DNA of 64,000 nucleotides from Rikenellaceae bacterium (GTDB lineage: Bacteria > Bacteroidota > Bacteroidia > Bacteroidales > Rikenellaceae): positions 1 through 64,000 of the forward strand of contig SUZG01000007.1 in assembly GCA_015060015.1 (NCBI GenBank), in the 5' to 3' direction. The translations under genes were made by a program, and so were the position numbers. This document shows positions 17,635-26,939 of this stretch, one piece after another (the first letter of the stretch is position 1; every line of letters begins with the position of its first letter). The notes beneath the pieces are model-generated. The model did not search any database. It saw only the letters and a list, made by a program, of their open reading frames with translations, and had not been told where the DNA came from.

Positions 17635-19797
17635 ATGATTAGACCTATTTTTATGCGAAGACTTTTCACGATTCTCTGTACGATAGCAACCATATTGACA
17701 GTAAGTTGCACAGATGAAGTGGGCAATATTGCAATCACGCAACTACCCTACGAGATAGGAGCAGAGGGTGGTAATGGTTATGTGATGCTCAACTCCACAC
17801 ATAAGTGGAATGCGATATGCCGAGTCTCCTGGGTTACACTCACCATATCGGAAGGTAACTCCGGCAGCGGAAAGCTGTCATTCACGGTTAAAGCCAACAA
17901 AGAGACCACTTCACGACGTGCCACTATCCTGTTGAGCAATACCGCACAAGGCTCCGACACAGAGTTTCTTATCGTGCAGAGTGCATTCACTCCGGAGTTT
18001 GAGATGACGGCAAACACCATCTCGTTCAACTCGGCAGGAGGCTCGCAGGAGGTCGGTATTACAGCGAACTTTGACTTTGAAACGGAGTGTGAGCAGGAGT
18101 GGATCGAGTGTGAGAAGAGGGCAACGGGTGTGAGCATCACAGCCGAAGCTCATCAACAAACGCAGAGTCGTGAAGCGGAAATCGTTATCTCAAACGAGAA
18201 ATACGGCATCGCCGAGAAGATTATTGTCACACAAGAGGCTTTTGAGCCTATTCTTGACATTGCACAGACCGAATTTATGGTCAGGGGCAAAGGCGATATT
18301 ATCAACGTGGAGGTTACTGCCAACATAGAATTTGAGGTGGACAACAACACCGACTGGATTACCCATTCCATAACCGACAAGGGTCTGCAACTGATAGTTA
18401 GCCAATCACTGCTCAACAAGGACCGTTCGGCGAAAATAACAATCTCCAACAAGGAGTATGACCTGTCGCAGGAGATAACCGTCACCCAAGAGATTGGGGT
18501 AAATACACCCATAGAGATACTAAACGCCGACTTTGAGCAGGGCTTGCAAGGCTGGACCATCAATAAATACAGCAATGGCAACAACACAACGGTAACGATT
18601 GCGGATGGCGAGGGTGTAAATGGCAGCAAGGCTTTGAAGATATCGCAAGCAGCCGCCAACGGCAAGTGCAGCGTTGCGGTGGAACGCAAACTTTCGGGTC
18701 TGGAGCCTGACAAAATGTATCGTCTGTCGGCACGAATGCGTTATTCAAATATAGCAGGTGGTAGTGGAGCCGTGCTTTTCAGCCCCAACTCCGACCAGTA
18801 TTGGAACTCGTCTCAATGGACATCGGGAACATCCAACACATGGACAACGGCAATCATAGATTTCCTGGCAGACGATGATGGTAAGGCCACCATCAGTTGT
18901 GCTCTGGGTTTCTGGCTGGGCAGCGTGGCCGGAGGTGGCTATGCAACAGGAACGGTATATTACGATAACATAACCGTTACGAGGGTTACAAGCAAGGAGA
19001 TGTATATGCGTGAGAGTGAGCATATGCGTATCTACTTCGACGGCAACAAAACATCTGTAACAAATACCGCTACCGATGTCTGGCTCAAAAAGGTGGACGA
19101 GATGTACGAGGCCTACGAGGATCTTGTCGGAGCGGTACCTCACGAGGGACGCAAGCTCGCCATACTTACCACCTATGGAATGTATTCGGGCTACTGGGCA
19201 TTGGCAGGCGACCCCATCCTGTGGAATACCCGCCACGGCGATATGAACGAAACAATCAACGAGGCGACAACACGCAACACCATAAGCTTCGGTCTGATGC
19301 ACGAGCTGGGACACGTCTTTAATGTGAACTACACCTACAACGGCAAGCGTTATTACAGCAATTGGGACTGGAACGACGAGATGTTCGCCAACTTCCGAAT
19401 GCAGTATGGTTTGGAGAAGACTGCGAATGCTGTCTATCAGAAGGGAAACGGCGACTCATCGAAGAAAGTATATCGCGGCCGCGAAATTCTCAACATGTAC
19501 AAGCAGGACTACGATATGACTCTCCCGAAAGGTAAGCTCAACGACAATGCCATACACTATCTGCTGGCACGACTCGCCGACGAAAATATCATCGGCTGGG
19601 AACCGTTCCGCCGCACATTCCGAGAGATTACGACCAAGTCGTGTCCCTATAGTAACAACTACGACAAATTCACATATTTCGTCAATATGCTGTCGAAGCA
19701 CGCCACAGAGGTTCACGGCAAGAAATACGACCTGCTCAACGACCCAGAGTGCTTTTCAGAGGAGGATATCGCAGCTATAAAGGCACAGCTCAAATAG
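17635..19797 (+). CDS. BACON-repeat lipoprotein with HExxH metallopeptidase domain (M60-like)
   Basis: The 720-residue lipoprotein has lipobox TVSC near residue 25 (start possibly at the second ATG, 17653). Three BACON-type beta-sandwich repeats (about 35-120, 125-205 and 205-285) each end in a VTQE/VQSA-like strand. A CBM4/9-like carbohydrate-binding jelly roll follows (about 288-445). The catalytic region has HELGH at 556-560 and a glutamate at 582, fitting the HExxH-x(8-28)-E arrangement of M60/enhancin-type mucin-active peptidases. BACON domains are thought to bind mucins or glycoproteins. The cell-surface location and domain set suggest digestion of host or dietary glycoproteins. No SusCD pair is adjacent. 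Confidence 0.8.
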   Translation: MIRPIFMRRLFTILCTIATILTVSCTDEVGNIAITQLPYEIGAEGGNGYVMLNSTHKWNAICRVSWVTLTISEGNSGSGKLSFTVKANKETTSRRATILLSNTAQGSDTEFLIVQSAFTPEFEMTANTISFNSAGGSQEVGITANFDFETECEQEWIECEKRATGVSITAEAHQQTQSREAEIVISNEKYGIAEKIIVTQEAFEPILDIAQTEFMVRGKGDIINVEVTANIEFEVDNNTDWITHSITDKGLQLIVSQSLLNKDRSAKITISNKEYDLSQEITVTQEIGVNTPIEILNADFEQGLQGWTINKYSNGNNTTVTIADGEGVNGSKALKISQAAANGKCSVAVERKLSGLEPDKMYRLSARMRYSNIAGGSGAVLFSPNSDQYWNSSQWTSGTSNTWTTAIIDFLADDDGKATISCALGFWLGSVAGGGYATGTVYYDNITVTRVTSKEMYMRESEHMRIYFDGNKTSVTNTATDVWLKKVDEMYEAYEDLVGAVPHEGRKLAILTTYGMYSGYWALAGDPILWNTRHGDMNETINEATTRNTISFGLMHELGHVFNVNYTYNGKRYYSNWDWNDEMFANFRMQYGLEKTANAVYQKGNGDSSKKVYRGREILNMYKQDYDMTLPKGKLNDNAIHYLLARLADENIIGWEPFRRTFREITTKSCPYSNNYDKFTYFVNMLSKHATEVHGKKYDLLNDPECFSEEDIAAIKAQLK

Positions 19798-19869
19798 CGG
19801 GGTGTAAGCCTTTTATCGGCGTTGAGTCGGCCAATGAGTCGGCCAAAATAAAGGTTTAGATGAAAATAT

Positions 19870-19901
19870 TTTGAATTTTGAATTTATTTTCCGTATCTTT
19901 G
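19870..19901 (+). promoter_or_regulatory. Promoter of the rpmB-rpmG-DUF4295 operon
   Basis: TTTG (19870-19873) and TATCTTTG (19894-19901) are 20 bp apart, matching the Bacteroidetes -33/-7 promoter. The predicted transcript starts near 19906, exactly at the palindrome CCCTATTTATAGGG (19906-19919), so the mRNA would carry a hairpin at its very 5' end. Confidence 0.75.
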
Positions 19902-19947
19902 CACGCCCTATTTATAGGGATATTAGAAATTTATAAAACACAAAACA

Positions 19948-20181
19948 ATGAGAGTTTGCGAAATTACAGGTAAAACTGCCGTAGTGGGTAACAATGTTTC
20001 TCACTCAAACCGCAAGACCAAGCGCAAGTTCAACACTAACTTGAAGACAAAGCGTTTCTGGTCAGAGGAGGAGGGCCGTTGGCTTACTTTGAAGGTAACA
20101 ACTGCCGGTATGAAAACAATTAACAAGAAGGGCTTGGCCGTAGCATTGAAGGAGGCCGTTGCACCCAAAAAGGTTTACTAA
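19948..20181 (+). CDS. rpmB: 50S ribosomal protein L28
   Basis: The 77-residue basic protein of the large ribosomal subunit begins with RVCEITGKTAVVGNNVSHSN, the standard L28 N-terminus, and its length is normal. It is the first gene of the ribosomal operon and is preceded by the A-rich sequence AAAACACAAAACA rather than a Shine-Dalgarno, as usual in Bacteroidetes. It lacks the paired zinc-ribbon cysteines seen in some L28 proteins. rpmG follows 16 bp later. Confidence 0.97.
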   Translation: MRVCEITGKTAVVGNNVSHSNRKTKRKFNTNLKTKRFWSEEEGRWLTLKVTTAGMKTINKKGLAVALKEAVAPKKVY

Positions 20182-20197
20182 AAAAATCAAGTAACAA

Positions 20198-20380
20198 ATG
20201 GCAAAGAAAGGTAACAGAGTTCAGGTGATTTTGGAGTGCACCGAGCAGAAGGAGTCAGGCGTAGCAGGTATGTCACGCTACATCACTACCAAGAACAAGA
20301 AGAACACCCCCGATCGTTTGGAGCGTAAGAAGTACAATCCTTACTTGAAGAGAGTGACAGTACATCGTGAAATTAAGTAA
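20198..20380 (+). CDS. rpmG: 50S ribosomal protein L33
   Basis: The 60-residue basic large-subunit protein has the L33 core [15 protein letters not shown] and the C-terminal [19 protein letters not shown]. It lacks the CxxC zinc-ribbon pair, so it is the zinc-independent form. It is co-transcribed with rpmB, and the DUF4295 gene follows 14 bp later. Confidence 0.96.
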   Translation: MAKKGNRVQVILECTEQKESGVAGMSRYITTKNKKNTPDRLERKKYNPYLKRVTVHREIK

Positions 20381-20394
20381 TTTAGGATTAGGTT

Positions 20395-20553
20395 ATGGCA
20401 AAGAAAGTAGTTGCAACCCTTAAAACGGGTACCAACAAGAAGTACACAAAGTGTATCAAGATGGTAAAGTCGGAGAAGACCGGTGCCTACATCTTCAAGT
20501 CTCAGAACATTCTTGAGGAGGCTGACATCAAAGCATACTTCGCCGAGAAATAA
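20395..20553 (+). CDS. DUF4295 small basic protein, likely ribosome-associated
   Basis: A 52-residue basic protein (MAKKVVATLKTGTNKKYTKC and onward to YFAEK) matches the Bacteroidetes-restricted DUF4295 family, which is encoded directly after rpmG. It lies 14 bp after rpmG in the same transcript, and its size and charge suit a ribosomal protein. I recall that a Bacteroidetes-specific ribosomal protein called bL38 was described from a Flavobacterium ribosome structure and may be this family; I could not verify that here. A terminator follows at 20599-20632. Confidence 0.85.
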   Translation: MAKKVVATLKTGTNKKYTKCIKMVKSEKTGAYIFKSQNILEEADIKAYFAEK

Positions 20554-20598
20554 TTTTTGTGATTGGGCCGAGGCCGTTTGCCGCCGATAGTCCGATAC

Positions 20599-20632
20599 AA
20601 AAAAGGCGTTCCTTCGGGGACGCCTTTTTTGT
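20599..20632 (+). terminator. Terminator of the rpmB operon
   Basis: An 8-bp AAAGGCGT/ACGCCTTT-type stem with loop TCCTTCGGGG is followed by a T run. It separates the ribosomal genes from the large lipoprotein gene and from ftsY. Confidence 0.85.
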
Positions 20633-20924
20633 GTTTGTATGCCCGCACTCCTACCCTCTCTTACGCCCTTTCGTCTGCCTGCACATCTGCCGCATCCTGC
20701 CCTTCGCAAGCCCTCGCAAAACGGGCTGCGACATATTAAAATTCACTATAAATTATGACATAAACGATATATTATTTAATTTTCAGCAGCAATCTTTCTT
20801 GTTTTTTTATTAATATATATGTATATTTGTCCTTAATATGTGTGGATTGTGAGGCTGTTACGCCTTTGCAGTCTTCGCAAAGACCGACAAACCAGAAAAC
20901 CTACTTAAAACAAAAAGATAGATT
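20633..20924. other. Spacer with promoter of the nuclease-like lipoprotein
   Basis: No gene is seen. A TTG at 20799-20801 and a -7 box TATATTTG at 20822-20829 are 20 bp apart and would start transcription near 20835, about 90 nt before the ATG. The rest is AT-rich and unassigned. Confidence 0.6.
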
Positions 20925-23537
20925 ATGAAAAGATTTTTCTCTTTTTTTATTCTAACACTCGTAATCTTGCTTTCATCTTGCGTCGAGGATAAGACCAGCC
21001 TTATGCAGGAGGAGATTGCAATAAATTTCAACCTTAACGCCGACAACTTCACGCGTGCCTATGGCGATGGTACAACCGTCCGCGACCTGGAGTATGCCAT
21101 ATTCTCAAAGGCCGACTTCGACTCGGGCCACTACTCTTCACCCGTCGGCGAGACACACAAGGAGATCAAGAACGCCTTCTCGGCTACCAGCCAGACGGCT
21201 GTCGTGACCGAAAAGCTCGGTCTGGACCACGAGTATGTGGCTGTTTTCTGGGCAGATGCCGAGGATGACAACTACAACATCGACTGGAACACACTTACGA
21301 TGGAGATTGAGGATACCGGCAAGCTCTCGACACAGGACGAGGCGGCAGATGCCTTCTATGCAGTCTATAAGTTTACGGCAAATGCGGAGCATGTCGATTC
21401 CAGCGTTTATCTGAAACGCCCCTTTGCACAGCTCAACATCGCCACAAGCAATATTGAGTCTGCTGTGGGTGTTTTGAAAGCAGAGCTTACACAGACCGCC
21501 GTTCGTGCCAACACCTGCACAAAGCTCAACCTTGCATCGGGCGTTGCCAGCGAGGTGGCAGAGCACCTGTTCAACTTCGCAGCAATACCCACAGAAGACA
21601 CTGCGATCTCTGACGGCACAAACACATTCACCCGCATTGCCACCTGCTACATATTGGTAAACAACAATAGCACAGAGAATATCACAGTCTATCTGAACGA
21701 CGACAGCTACTATCGTACGTTCTCTGACATCAAGCTATACAGAAACCTGCGTACCAACATTGTCGGCAATGTGTTCTCCGGCACAACCGAGGTTGAGGGC
21801 GTTGAGTCACCCAAGAACGTATCGCACAAGGATGGTCAGTTCCGTGTGCAGCTCACATGGGAGGCTCCTTCGGTAGCGGGTTACACCACACGCATCACCT
21901 GGACACAGGATGGCGAGGAGAAGAGCAAGGATGTGGATGCTTCTCTCGGCGAGGTTATCATCGATGGCCTGCCCGAGGGTGACCACACATTCACTCTTAT
22001 TAACATTGACAGTAATAATGTTGCGTCATACGAAACTATGGAGATTGCTCACGCCTTCGGTGAGTTTGTGACCCGAACTTTGGGTAATACGGCTTACGAT
22101 GCCGACACAAAGACCGCAACTCTCACATTTAAGAAGACTGTGACGACATTGGAAAATCCTTCGCCTTGGGCCGAGGGTAAGGAGACTGTCATCAAGTACA
22201 CCAACCTCAATGGCACCGAAACAACCAAGACGATTGCAAACGCAGACCAGAGAGTTGTATGCGACAATATCGGCGTGGGTGTAACTATCTCGTACTACAC
22301 CGCTTACGAGTCGGACAATGGTTGCGAGATGCTGGATGAGATGAATGGTCCTACCCTGACCACCGTAACCACCACCGGTTTTGATGTGAAGGTAATGACG
22401 TGGAATGTATGTAATGCGTATGATTACATTTCCATTGACACAAACAACGATGGCAATAAGGATAAAGAGGTAGGACATCCTTGGAGAATTCGTCGTGCAG
22501 CGATTGCAAAACAGATTTTGGATGCCGACCCCGATATTATTATGTTGCAGGAGATGAATTGCGTAAGTGTAGTAAAATTCTTCCGTGATATTTTACAGCT
22601 CATAAATGGTAATGGAGCAAATCTGGGTAGTAACGACAGTTATTACAACGGCTCATCTTGGCCTGTTGAGACCTATAACGGCAACACCTATTATGGTTTG
22701 ATGATTAAACGAGGCTCGACAAGTTTAATTGAATCCAATGACGAGGGTAATGCCATTATTTACAAGAAGAGTAAATTTACCGATGTCACCTCTACTTATG
22801 ACACTAATACACCTGTTGGTTACTTCTGGCTGTCAAACACTCCTAATCAGGAGAGTATCTACCCTGGTGCCAACTTTAAGCGAGTATGTTTGTATAAGCG
22901 ATTGAAGCATATCGCAACGGGCAAGGAGTTTGTGGTTGCTTGTACTCATATTGACAATAGCCACTTTGCAGATGACGGTCCCGAATATGCTGTTATGAAT
23001 GGACAGGTGCAGATTTTGATTAACAACCTGCGAGCAAATACATTGACAACCAGCGAGCAGCGTGCTTACGAAGATACAGAGTTAGCTGACAAGATTGGCA
23101 GATGTCCCGTTATTATCGGTGGCGATATGAATGCCAATCCCGACTATTCGTCTATTCAGCGTTTTGGTTACAACAAGGCGGGAGGTTACAGAACAATCGC
23201 TAACCCGGAAGGCAACACAACGGCTGATAATGACTTTGCCGACACATATAATGTCGCAATAAATGGTGCTGCTACAATGTTATATCCTCTGGGCACTACA
23301 AACCGTAGCACGATGGTAGATATCAAATACAATAGTAGCACAGATACGACCAGTGCAACACAAAATGGTGCAATTTGGGACTATATCTTTATGCGTTGGG
23401 GCAATACCGTAAAATCTTATCAGATACATAGACCCACATTAACATCGTTTACCTACGGAGGTGTTACATATTCCGATGTACTCCTCTCGGACCACAACGC
23501 TGTATCGGCTGTGATTAACTTGCAGTATTACAAGTAA
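20925..23537 (+). CDS. Surface lipoprotein with C-terminal endonuclease/exonuclease/phosphatase domain
   Basis: The 870-residue protein has lipobox LSSC (Cys about 19). The N-terminal part (about 20-290) resembles Bacteroidales DUF6562/fimbrillin-like beta-sandwich proteins. A DUF4998-like module follows (about 292-370, ITWTQDGEEKS and similar), then another beta domain. From about 490 it is a DNase I-like EEP domain with MTWNV, LQEM, CTHIDN, GGDMNANP and a final SDHN, the residues that bind metal and catalyse phosphodiester or phosphomonoester cleavage. All key motifs are intact. It sits between the DUF4295 gene and ftsY, which are usually adjacent, with its own promoter and terminator. Substrate unknown; extracellular nucleic acid or phosphate ester breakdown is plausible. 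Confidence 0.75.
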   Translation: MKRFFSFFILTLVILLSSCVEDKTSLMQEEIAINFNLNADNFTRAYGDGTTVRDLEYAIFSKADFDSGHYSSPVGETHKEIKNAFSATSQTAVVTEKLGLDHEYVAVFWADAEDDNYNIDWNTLTMEIEDTGKLSTQDEAADAFYAVYKFTANAEHVDSSVYLKRPFAQLNIATSNIESAVGVLKAELTQTAVRANTCTKLNLASGVASEVAEHLFNFAAIPTEDTAISDGTNTFTRIATCYILVNNNSTENITVYLNDDSYYRTFSDIKLYRNLRTNIVGNVFSGTTEVEGVESPKNVSHKDGQFRVQLTWEAPSVAGYTTRITWTQDGEEKSKDVDASLGEVIIDGLPEGDHTFTLINIDSNNVASYETMEIAHAFGEFVTRTLGNTAYDADTKTATLTFKKTVTTLENPSPWAEGKETVIKYTNLNGTETTKTIANADQRVVCDNIGVGVTISYYTAYESDNGCEMLDEMNGPTLTTVTTTGFDVKVMTWNVCNAYDYISIDTNNDGNKDKEVGHPWRIRRAAIAKQILDADPDIIMLQEMNCVSVVKFFRDILQLINGNGANLGSNDSYYNGSSWPVETYNGNTYYGLMIKRGSTSLIESNDEGNAIIYKKSKFTDVTSTYDTNTPVGYFWLSNTPNQESIYPGANFKRVCLYKRLKHIATGKEFVVACTHIDNSHFADDGPEYAVMNGQVQILINNLRANTLTTSEQRAYEDTELADKIGRCPVIIGGDMNANPDYSSIQRFGYNKAGGYRTIANPEGNTTADNDFADTYNVAINGAATMLYPLGTTNRSTMVDIKYNSSTDTTSATQNGAIWDYIFMRWGNTVKSYQIHRPTLTSFTYGGVTYSDVLLSDHNAVSAVINLQYYK

Positions 23538-23560
23538 TTCACTCGCCGGCAACAGACAAA

Positions 23561-23590
23561 AGGCCGCCTTTTTTAAGGCGGTCTTTTTGT
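23561..23590 (+). terminator. Terminator of the nuclease-like lipoprotein gene
   Basis: A 10-bp stem AGGCCGCCTT/AAGGCGGTCT (one G-T pair) with loop TTTT is followed by TTTTTG. Confidence 0.88.
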
Positions 23591-23603
23591 ATCATACGCT
23601 TTA

Positions 23604-23635
23604 TTTGGTGCTTTCGCCGAAAAGATGTAATTTTG
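23604..23635 (+). promoter_or_regulatory. Promoter of ftsY-rimO
   Basis: TTTG at 23604-23607 and TAATTTTG at 23628-23635 are separated by 20 bp, matching the Bacteroidetes -33/-7 arrangement. The leader would be about 45 nt. Confidence 0.65.
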
Positions 23636-23686
23636 TGGGGTTATATACCTTAATATAAGTAGTAACGCAAAAAATATTTAAGAGAT

Positions 23687-24826
23687 ATGGGATTTTTTGA
23701 CCTTTTTAAGAAAAAGACAGATAAGCCTGCCGAGCAGACCACAACTCCGGTAGCCGAACAGGCACAGGAGGCAAAAGATGCGTCAAAGGCGACAGAAGAG
23801 GCTGCGGATGCGGCTGCGGGTGGCGAGAAAGCGGAAGCGAAAGAGGGCGTAGAAGCGGCAGAGACCGTAGCGGTTGCGGAGCCCACACCCGAGCAGGCAC
23901 AGCAGGAGCTGAATGCCGGTCTGGAGAAGACCAAGACGGGCTTCTTCTCGAAGCTGGCACGTGCCATAGCGGGCCGTTCAACGGTGGATGCCGATGTATT
24001 GGACGACCTGGAAGAGGTGCTGATAACATCGGACGTGGGTGTGGAGACTACAGTAAAAATCATCAACCACATCGAGCAGCGTATCGCCCGCGACAAGTAT
24101 ATGAACACCTCGGAGCTGAACGCCATTCTGCGTGACGAGATAGCCCTTCTGATGGAGGAGTCACACTCATCACAGCAGAACTTCGGTCTGGAAGTGAAGG
24201 AGGGCACACCCTACGTTATGATGGTCGTGGGTGTGAATGGTGCCGGCAAGACCACAACGATAGGCAAGCTCGCAGCGAAGCTCACCGCCGCAGGTCGAAA
24301 GGTCTATATCGGTGCTGCCGATACATTCCGTGCCGCAGCCATCGACCAGCTGGCAGTATGGGCTGACCGTGCCGGTGCGACGATGATTCGTCAGGAGATG
24401 GGTTCCGACCCTGCATCGGTGGCATACGACACGCTGAAATCGGCCGTAGCAAATGGTGCCGATGTGGTGCTGATTGACACCGCCGGCCGCCTGCACAACA
24501 AGATTGGTCTGATGAACGAGCTGACGAAGATTCGCAACGTGATGGCGAAGGTTATACCCGATGCACCCCACGAGGTGATGCTCGTGCTGGACGGCTCAAC
24601 AGGTCAGAATGCCTTTGAGCAGGCTCGCCAATTCACGCAGGCGACACAGGTTACATCGCTTACAATCACCAAGTTAGACGGCACAGCAAAGGGTGGCGTC
24701 GTAATCGGCATCAGCGACCAGTTCCATATTCCGGTGCGTTACATCGGCATCGGCGAGGGCATCGACCAGCTGCGTATGTTCGACCGCCACGAATTTGTTA
24801 ATGCCCTCTTCGGCGAGGCGAAATAG
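23687..24826 (+). CDS. ftsY: Signal recognition particle receptor FtsY
   Basis: The 379-residue GTPase docks SRP-ribosome complexes at the inner membrane for co-translational insertion. An Ala/Glu-rich acidic N-terminal region (about 15-80) is typical of the membrane-associating A domain. The NG domain follows with G1 [10 protein letters not shown] near residue 182, [16 protein letters not shown] and [10 protein letters not shown]. Length and motifs are normal. rimO follows 12 bp later and is probably in the same transcript. Confidence 0.96.
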   Translation: MGFFDLFKKKTDKPAEQTTTPVAEQAQEAKDASKATEEAADAAAGGEKAEAKEGVEAAETVAVAEPTPEQAQQELNAGLEKTKTGFFSKLARAIAGRSTVDADVLDDLEEVLITSDVGVETTVKIINHIEQRIARDKYMNTSELNAILRDEIALLMEESHSSQQNFGLEVKEGTPYVMMVVGVNGAGKTTTIGKLAAKLTAAGRKVYIGAADTFRAAAIDQLAVWADRAGATMIRQEMGSDPASVAYDTLKSAVANGADVVLIDTAGRLHNKIGLMNELTKIRNVMAKVIPDAPHEVMLVLDGSTGQNAFEQARQFTQATQVTSLTITKLDGTAKGGVVIGISDQFHIPVRYIGIGEGIDQLRMFDRHEFVNALFGEAK

Positions 24827-24838
24827 TCGCAGACGGCA

Positions 24839-26152
24839 ATGAAAAAGATAAATGTCATAACACTCGGCTGCTCGAAGAATACGGTCGATAGCGAGCATCT
24901 TATGGCTCAACTCGCAGCGGCGGGTTACAAGGTGGTGTTCGACAGCGACCGCACCGACGCAAAGGTCGTGGTGATAAACACCTGCGGCTTCATAGGCGAC
25001 GCCAAGCAGGAGTCTATCGAGACGATACTGACGGCAGTGGAGGCAAAACGCACGGGCCGCATAGAGAAACTGTTTGTAATAGGCTGTCTCAGTGAACGTT
25101 ATGCCGATGAGTTACGCGAGGAGATACCCGAGGTGGATGACTACTTCGGCGTAAAAGATTGGGCGGAGATTGCAGCAGCTCTCGGAGCTGAACATCGCAA
25201 GGAACTCGAAACCGAACGCATACTCTCAACACCCGACCACTATGCCTACCTGAAAATTGCCGAAGGCTGCAACTGGCTGTGCGGATATTGTGCCATACCG
25301 CTGATTCGCGGCAAGCATGTATCTATCCCGATAGAGCAAATCATCGAGGAGGCAAAGAAGCTGGCGGCACAGGGCGTGAAGGAACTGATGGTCATAGCAC
25401 AGGATACAACATACTATGGCATAGACCTTTATGGTCGTCGTCGTTTGGCTGATGTACTGACCGAACTCTGCAAAATCGAAGGCATAGAGTGGATTCGCCT
25501 GCACTACGCCTACCCTGCCTCGTTCCCCGAGGATGTGATTGAGGTGATGGCTCGCGAGGAGAAGATTTGCAAGTATCTCGACATTCCATTCCAGCACATA
25601 TCGGACAATATGCTCTCGGCTATGAAGCGTCGTCACGACAAGGCCGAGGCGATGGAGCTTATCCGCCGTCTGCGTAAGCAGATACCCGACATTGCCCTGC
25701 GAACAACCCTTTTGGTGGGTTATCCCGGTGAGACCGAGGCAGATATGGCCGAGTTGGAGGCCTTTGTCAAGGAGGTGCGTTTCGACCGTCTGGGTGTATT
25801 CCCCTACTCGGAGGAGGAGGGTACATATTCGGCTCTCAACCTCGAAGATAATGTGCCACAGGAGGAGAAGGAGTTGCGTGCGGCACGCATAATGCAGATT
25901 CAGGAGCAGATTTCATTGGAGAATAACCTCGCACGCGTGGGTCGTACAATGCGTTGCATAGTGGATGGCCGTCAGGGAGATTACTACATCGCCCGTTCGG
26001 AGTACGACTCGCCGGAGGTGGATCAGGAGATATTGATTCCGGCCGACAGCCGCCGTCTTTACCGAGGTCGCTTCTATGATGTACGCATAACGGGAGCCGA
26101 GGATTACGACCTCTACGCCGAGGTTATCGGCCCATCACACAAAAGGGGCTGA
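24839..26152 (+). CDS. rimO: Ribosomal protein S12 methylthiotransferase
   Basis: The 437-residue radical SAM enzyme adds a methylthio group to the conserved aspartate of ribosomal protein S12. An N-terminal UPF0004 domain has cysteines in TLGCSKNTVDSE, NTCGF and GCLSERY. The central radical-SAM motif CNWLCGYC (near residue 144) binds the second [4Fe-4S] cluster. A C-terminal TRAM domain runs from about 370. The translation-related function fits the rpmB-ftsY neighbourhood. A terminator follows at 26166. Confidence 0.96.
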   Translation: MKKINVITLGCSKNTVDSEHLMAQLAAAGYKVVFDSDRTDAKVVVINTCGFIGDAKQESIETILTAVEAKRTGRIEKLFVIGCLSERYADELREEIPEVDDYFGVKDWAEIAAALGAEHRKELETERILSTPDHYAYLKIAEGCNWLCGYCAIPLIRGKHVSIPIEQIIEEAKKLAAQGVKELMVIAQDTTYYGIDLYGRRRLADVLTELCKIEGIEWIRLHYAYPASFPEDVIEVMAREEKICKYLDIPFQHISDNMLSAMKRRHDKAEAMELIRRLRKQIPDIALRTTLLVGYPGETEADMAELEAFVKEVRFDRLGVFPYSEEEGTYSALNLEDNVPQEEKELRAARIMQIQEQISLENNLARVGRTMRCIVDGRQGDYYIARSEYDSPEVDQEILIPADSRRLYRGRFYDVRITGAEDYDLYAEVIGPSHKRG

Positions 26153-26165
26153 TAGTGTCAAATTT

Positions 26166-26196
26166 TGCATTTACCTACGGTAAATTTGCGTTTTTT
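26166..26196 (+). terminator. Terminator after rimO
   Basis: GCATTTACC-TAC-GGTAAATTTGC folds with a small bulge and is followed by TTTTTT. Its 3' half overlaps the -33 element of the next promoter, so the two signals are compressed into the same bases. Confidence 0.7.
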
Positions 26197-26216
26197 ATAT
26201 TTTTTTTCTACCTTTG
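26185..26216 (+). promoter_or_regulatory. Promoter of the coiled-coil/zapA pair
   Basis: TTTG at 26185-26188 and TACCTTTG at 26209-26216 are 20 bp apart, a good match to the Bacteroidetes consensus. Transcription would begin near 26222, 28 nt before the ATG. Confidence 0.7.
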
Positions 26217-26249
26217 AATGTCTGAAAGTGTTTTCCGACAAACAGAACT

Positions 26250-26552
26250 ATGGCAAAGAAAAGTATCATATCGCACATTGAGGCCCAGACCGAGAGAATA
26301 ATCTCTCAATATGAAGCACTTGAAGCGGCCTACAACACTCTGCACGAGGAGTGTGCTGCACTGCGTGTGAAGAGTCGCGAGCAGGAGGAGCAGTTGCGTG
26401 ATATGAAGGCCGAGGTGCAGCGTTTGCGACTGGCAGAGAGCCTTGCCGGAGGAGAATCGTCAGACAAAGCAAAATCACGAGCAAGAATCAACCTGTTATT
26501 GCGGGAGGTTGATAAGTGCATCGCATTACTCACCAAAGCACAGCAGAATTAA
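26250..26552 (+). CDS. Small coiled-coil protein, possibly a ZapA partner
   Basis: The 100-residue soluble protein is predicted almost wholly alpha-helical, with a heptad-rich coiled coil from about 10 to 65 (EALEAAYNTLHEECAALR and onward). It ends in a second short helix. It resembles ZapB-type division coiled coils in size and character, not by sequence identity that I can confirm. The stop codon lies 2 bp before the zapA ATG, so the two are co-translated. The likely role is in Z-ring organisation, by context. Confidence 0.7.
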   Translation: MAKKSIISHIEAQTERIISQYEALEAAYNTLHEECAALRVKSREQEEQLRDMKAEVQRLRLAESLAGGESSDKAKSRARINLLLREVDKCIALLTKAQQN

Positions 26553-26554
26553 GT

Positions 26555-26875
26555 ATGGCTGAACAAAAGATAACCCTGAAAGTGGCACGCAAGCCATACT
26601 CGCTAACAATCGATAGCGATAAGGAGGAGATATACCGTTTGGCCGAGCGTGAGGTGAATGCCTACATTGGCAAATGGGAGGAGGCTTTTGGCGACAATAT
26701 CAACATACAGGATTGTTTGGTCTTCACCGCACTGCAATTCTGCATTAACAATATCACGATAACTCGCCAGAACGGAATCAGTGACGAAGATATGGAGGCA
26801 CTGGACGAGCTGTCAAAGCGTTTGGACAAGCATCTGAACCGTATAGCTCCGAAGAAGAGCAGCAACAAGGAGTAA
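26555..26875 (+). CDS. zapA: Cell division protein ZapA
   Basis: The 106-residue protein is of the ZapA family, which binds and cross-links FtsZ filaments at mid-cell. Typical features are the N-terminal beta-hairpin ITLKVARKPYSLTID, then EEIYRLAEREVNAYI and a long C-terminal helix that dimerises. I chose the ATG at 26555, directly before the conserved start; an in-frame ATG at 26516 lies inside the previous gene. The 6S RNA gene follows, the same neighbour arrangement as zapA-ssrS in proteobacteria. Confidence 0.9.
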   Translation: MAEQKITLKVARKPYSLTIDSDKEEIYRLAEREVNAYIGKWEEAFGDNINIQDCLVFTALQFCINNITITRQNGISDEDMEALDELSKRLDKHLNRIAPKKSSNKE

Positions 26876-26939
26876 GCTATCGCACTCACAGACGAGATAA
26901 TCACTACTCCCCACGTTCTTTACATACGAAGAAAAATCT

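Noticed and set aside
19798..19869. Terminator after the BACON metallopeptidase gene
   Set aside because: Only a short direct repeat, GAGTCGGCCAA twice, is visible; no stem with a T run was found.
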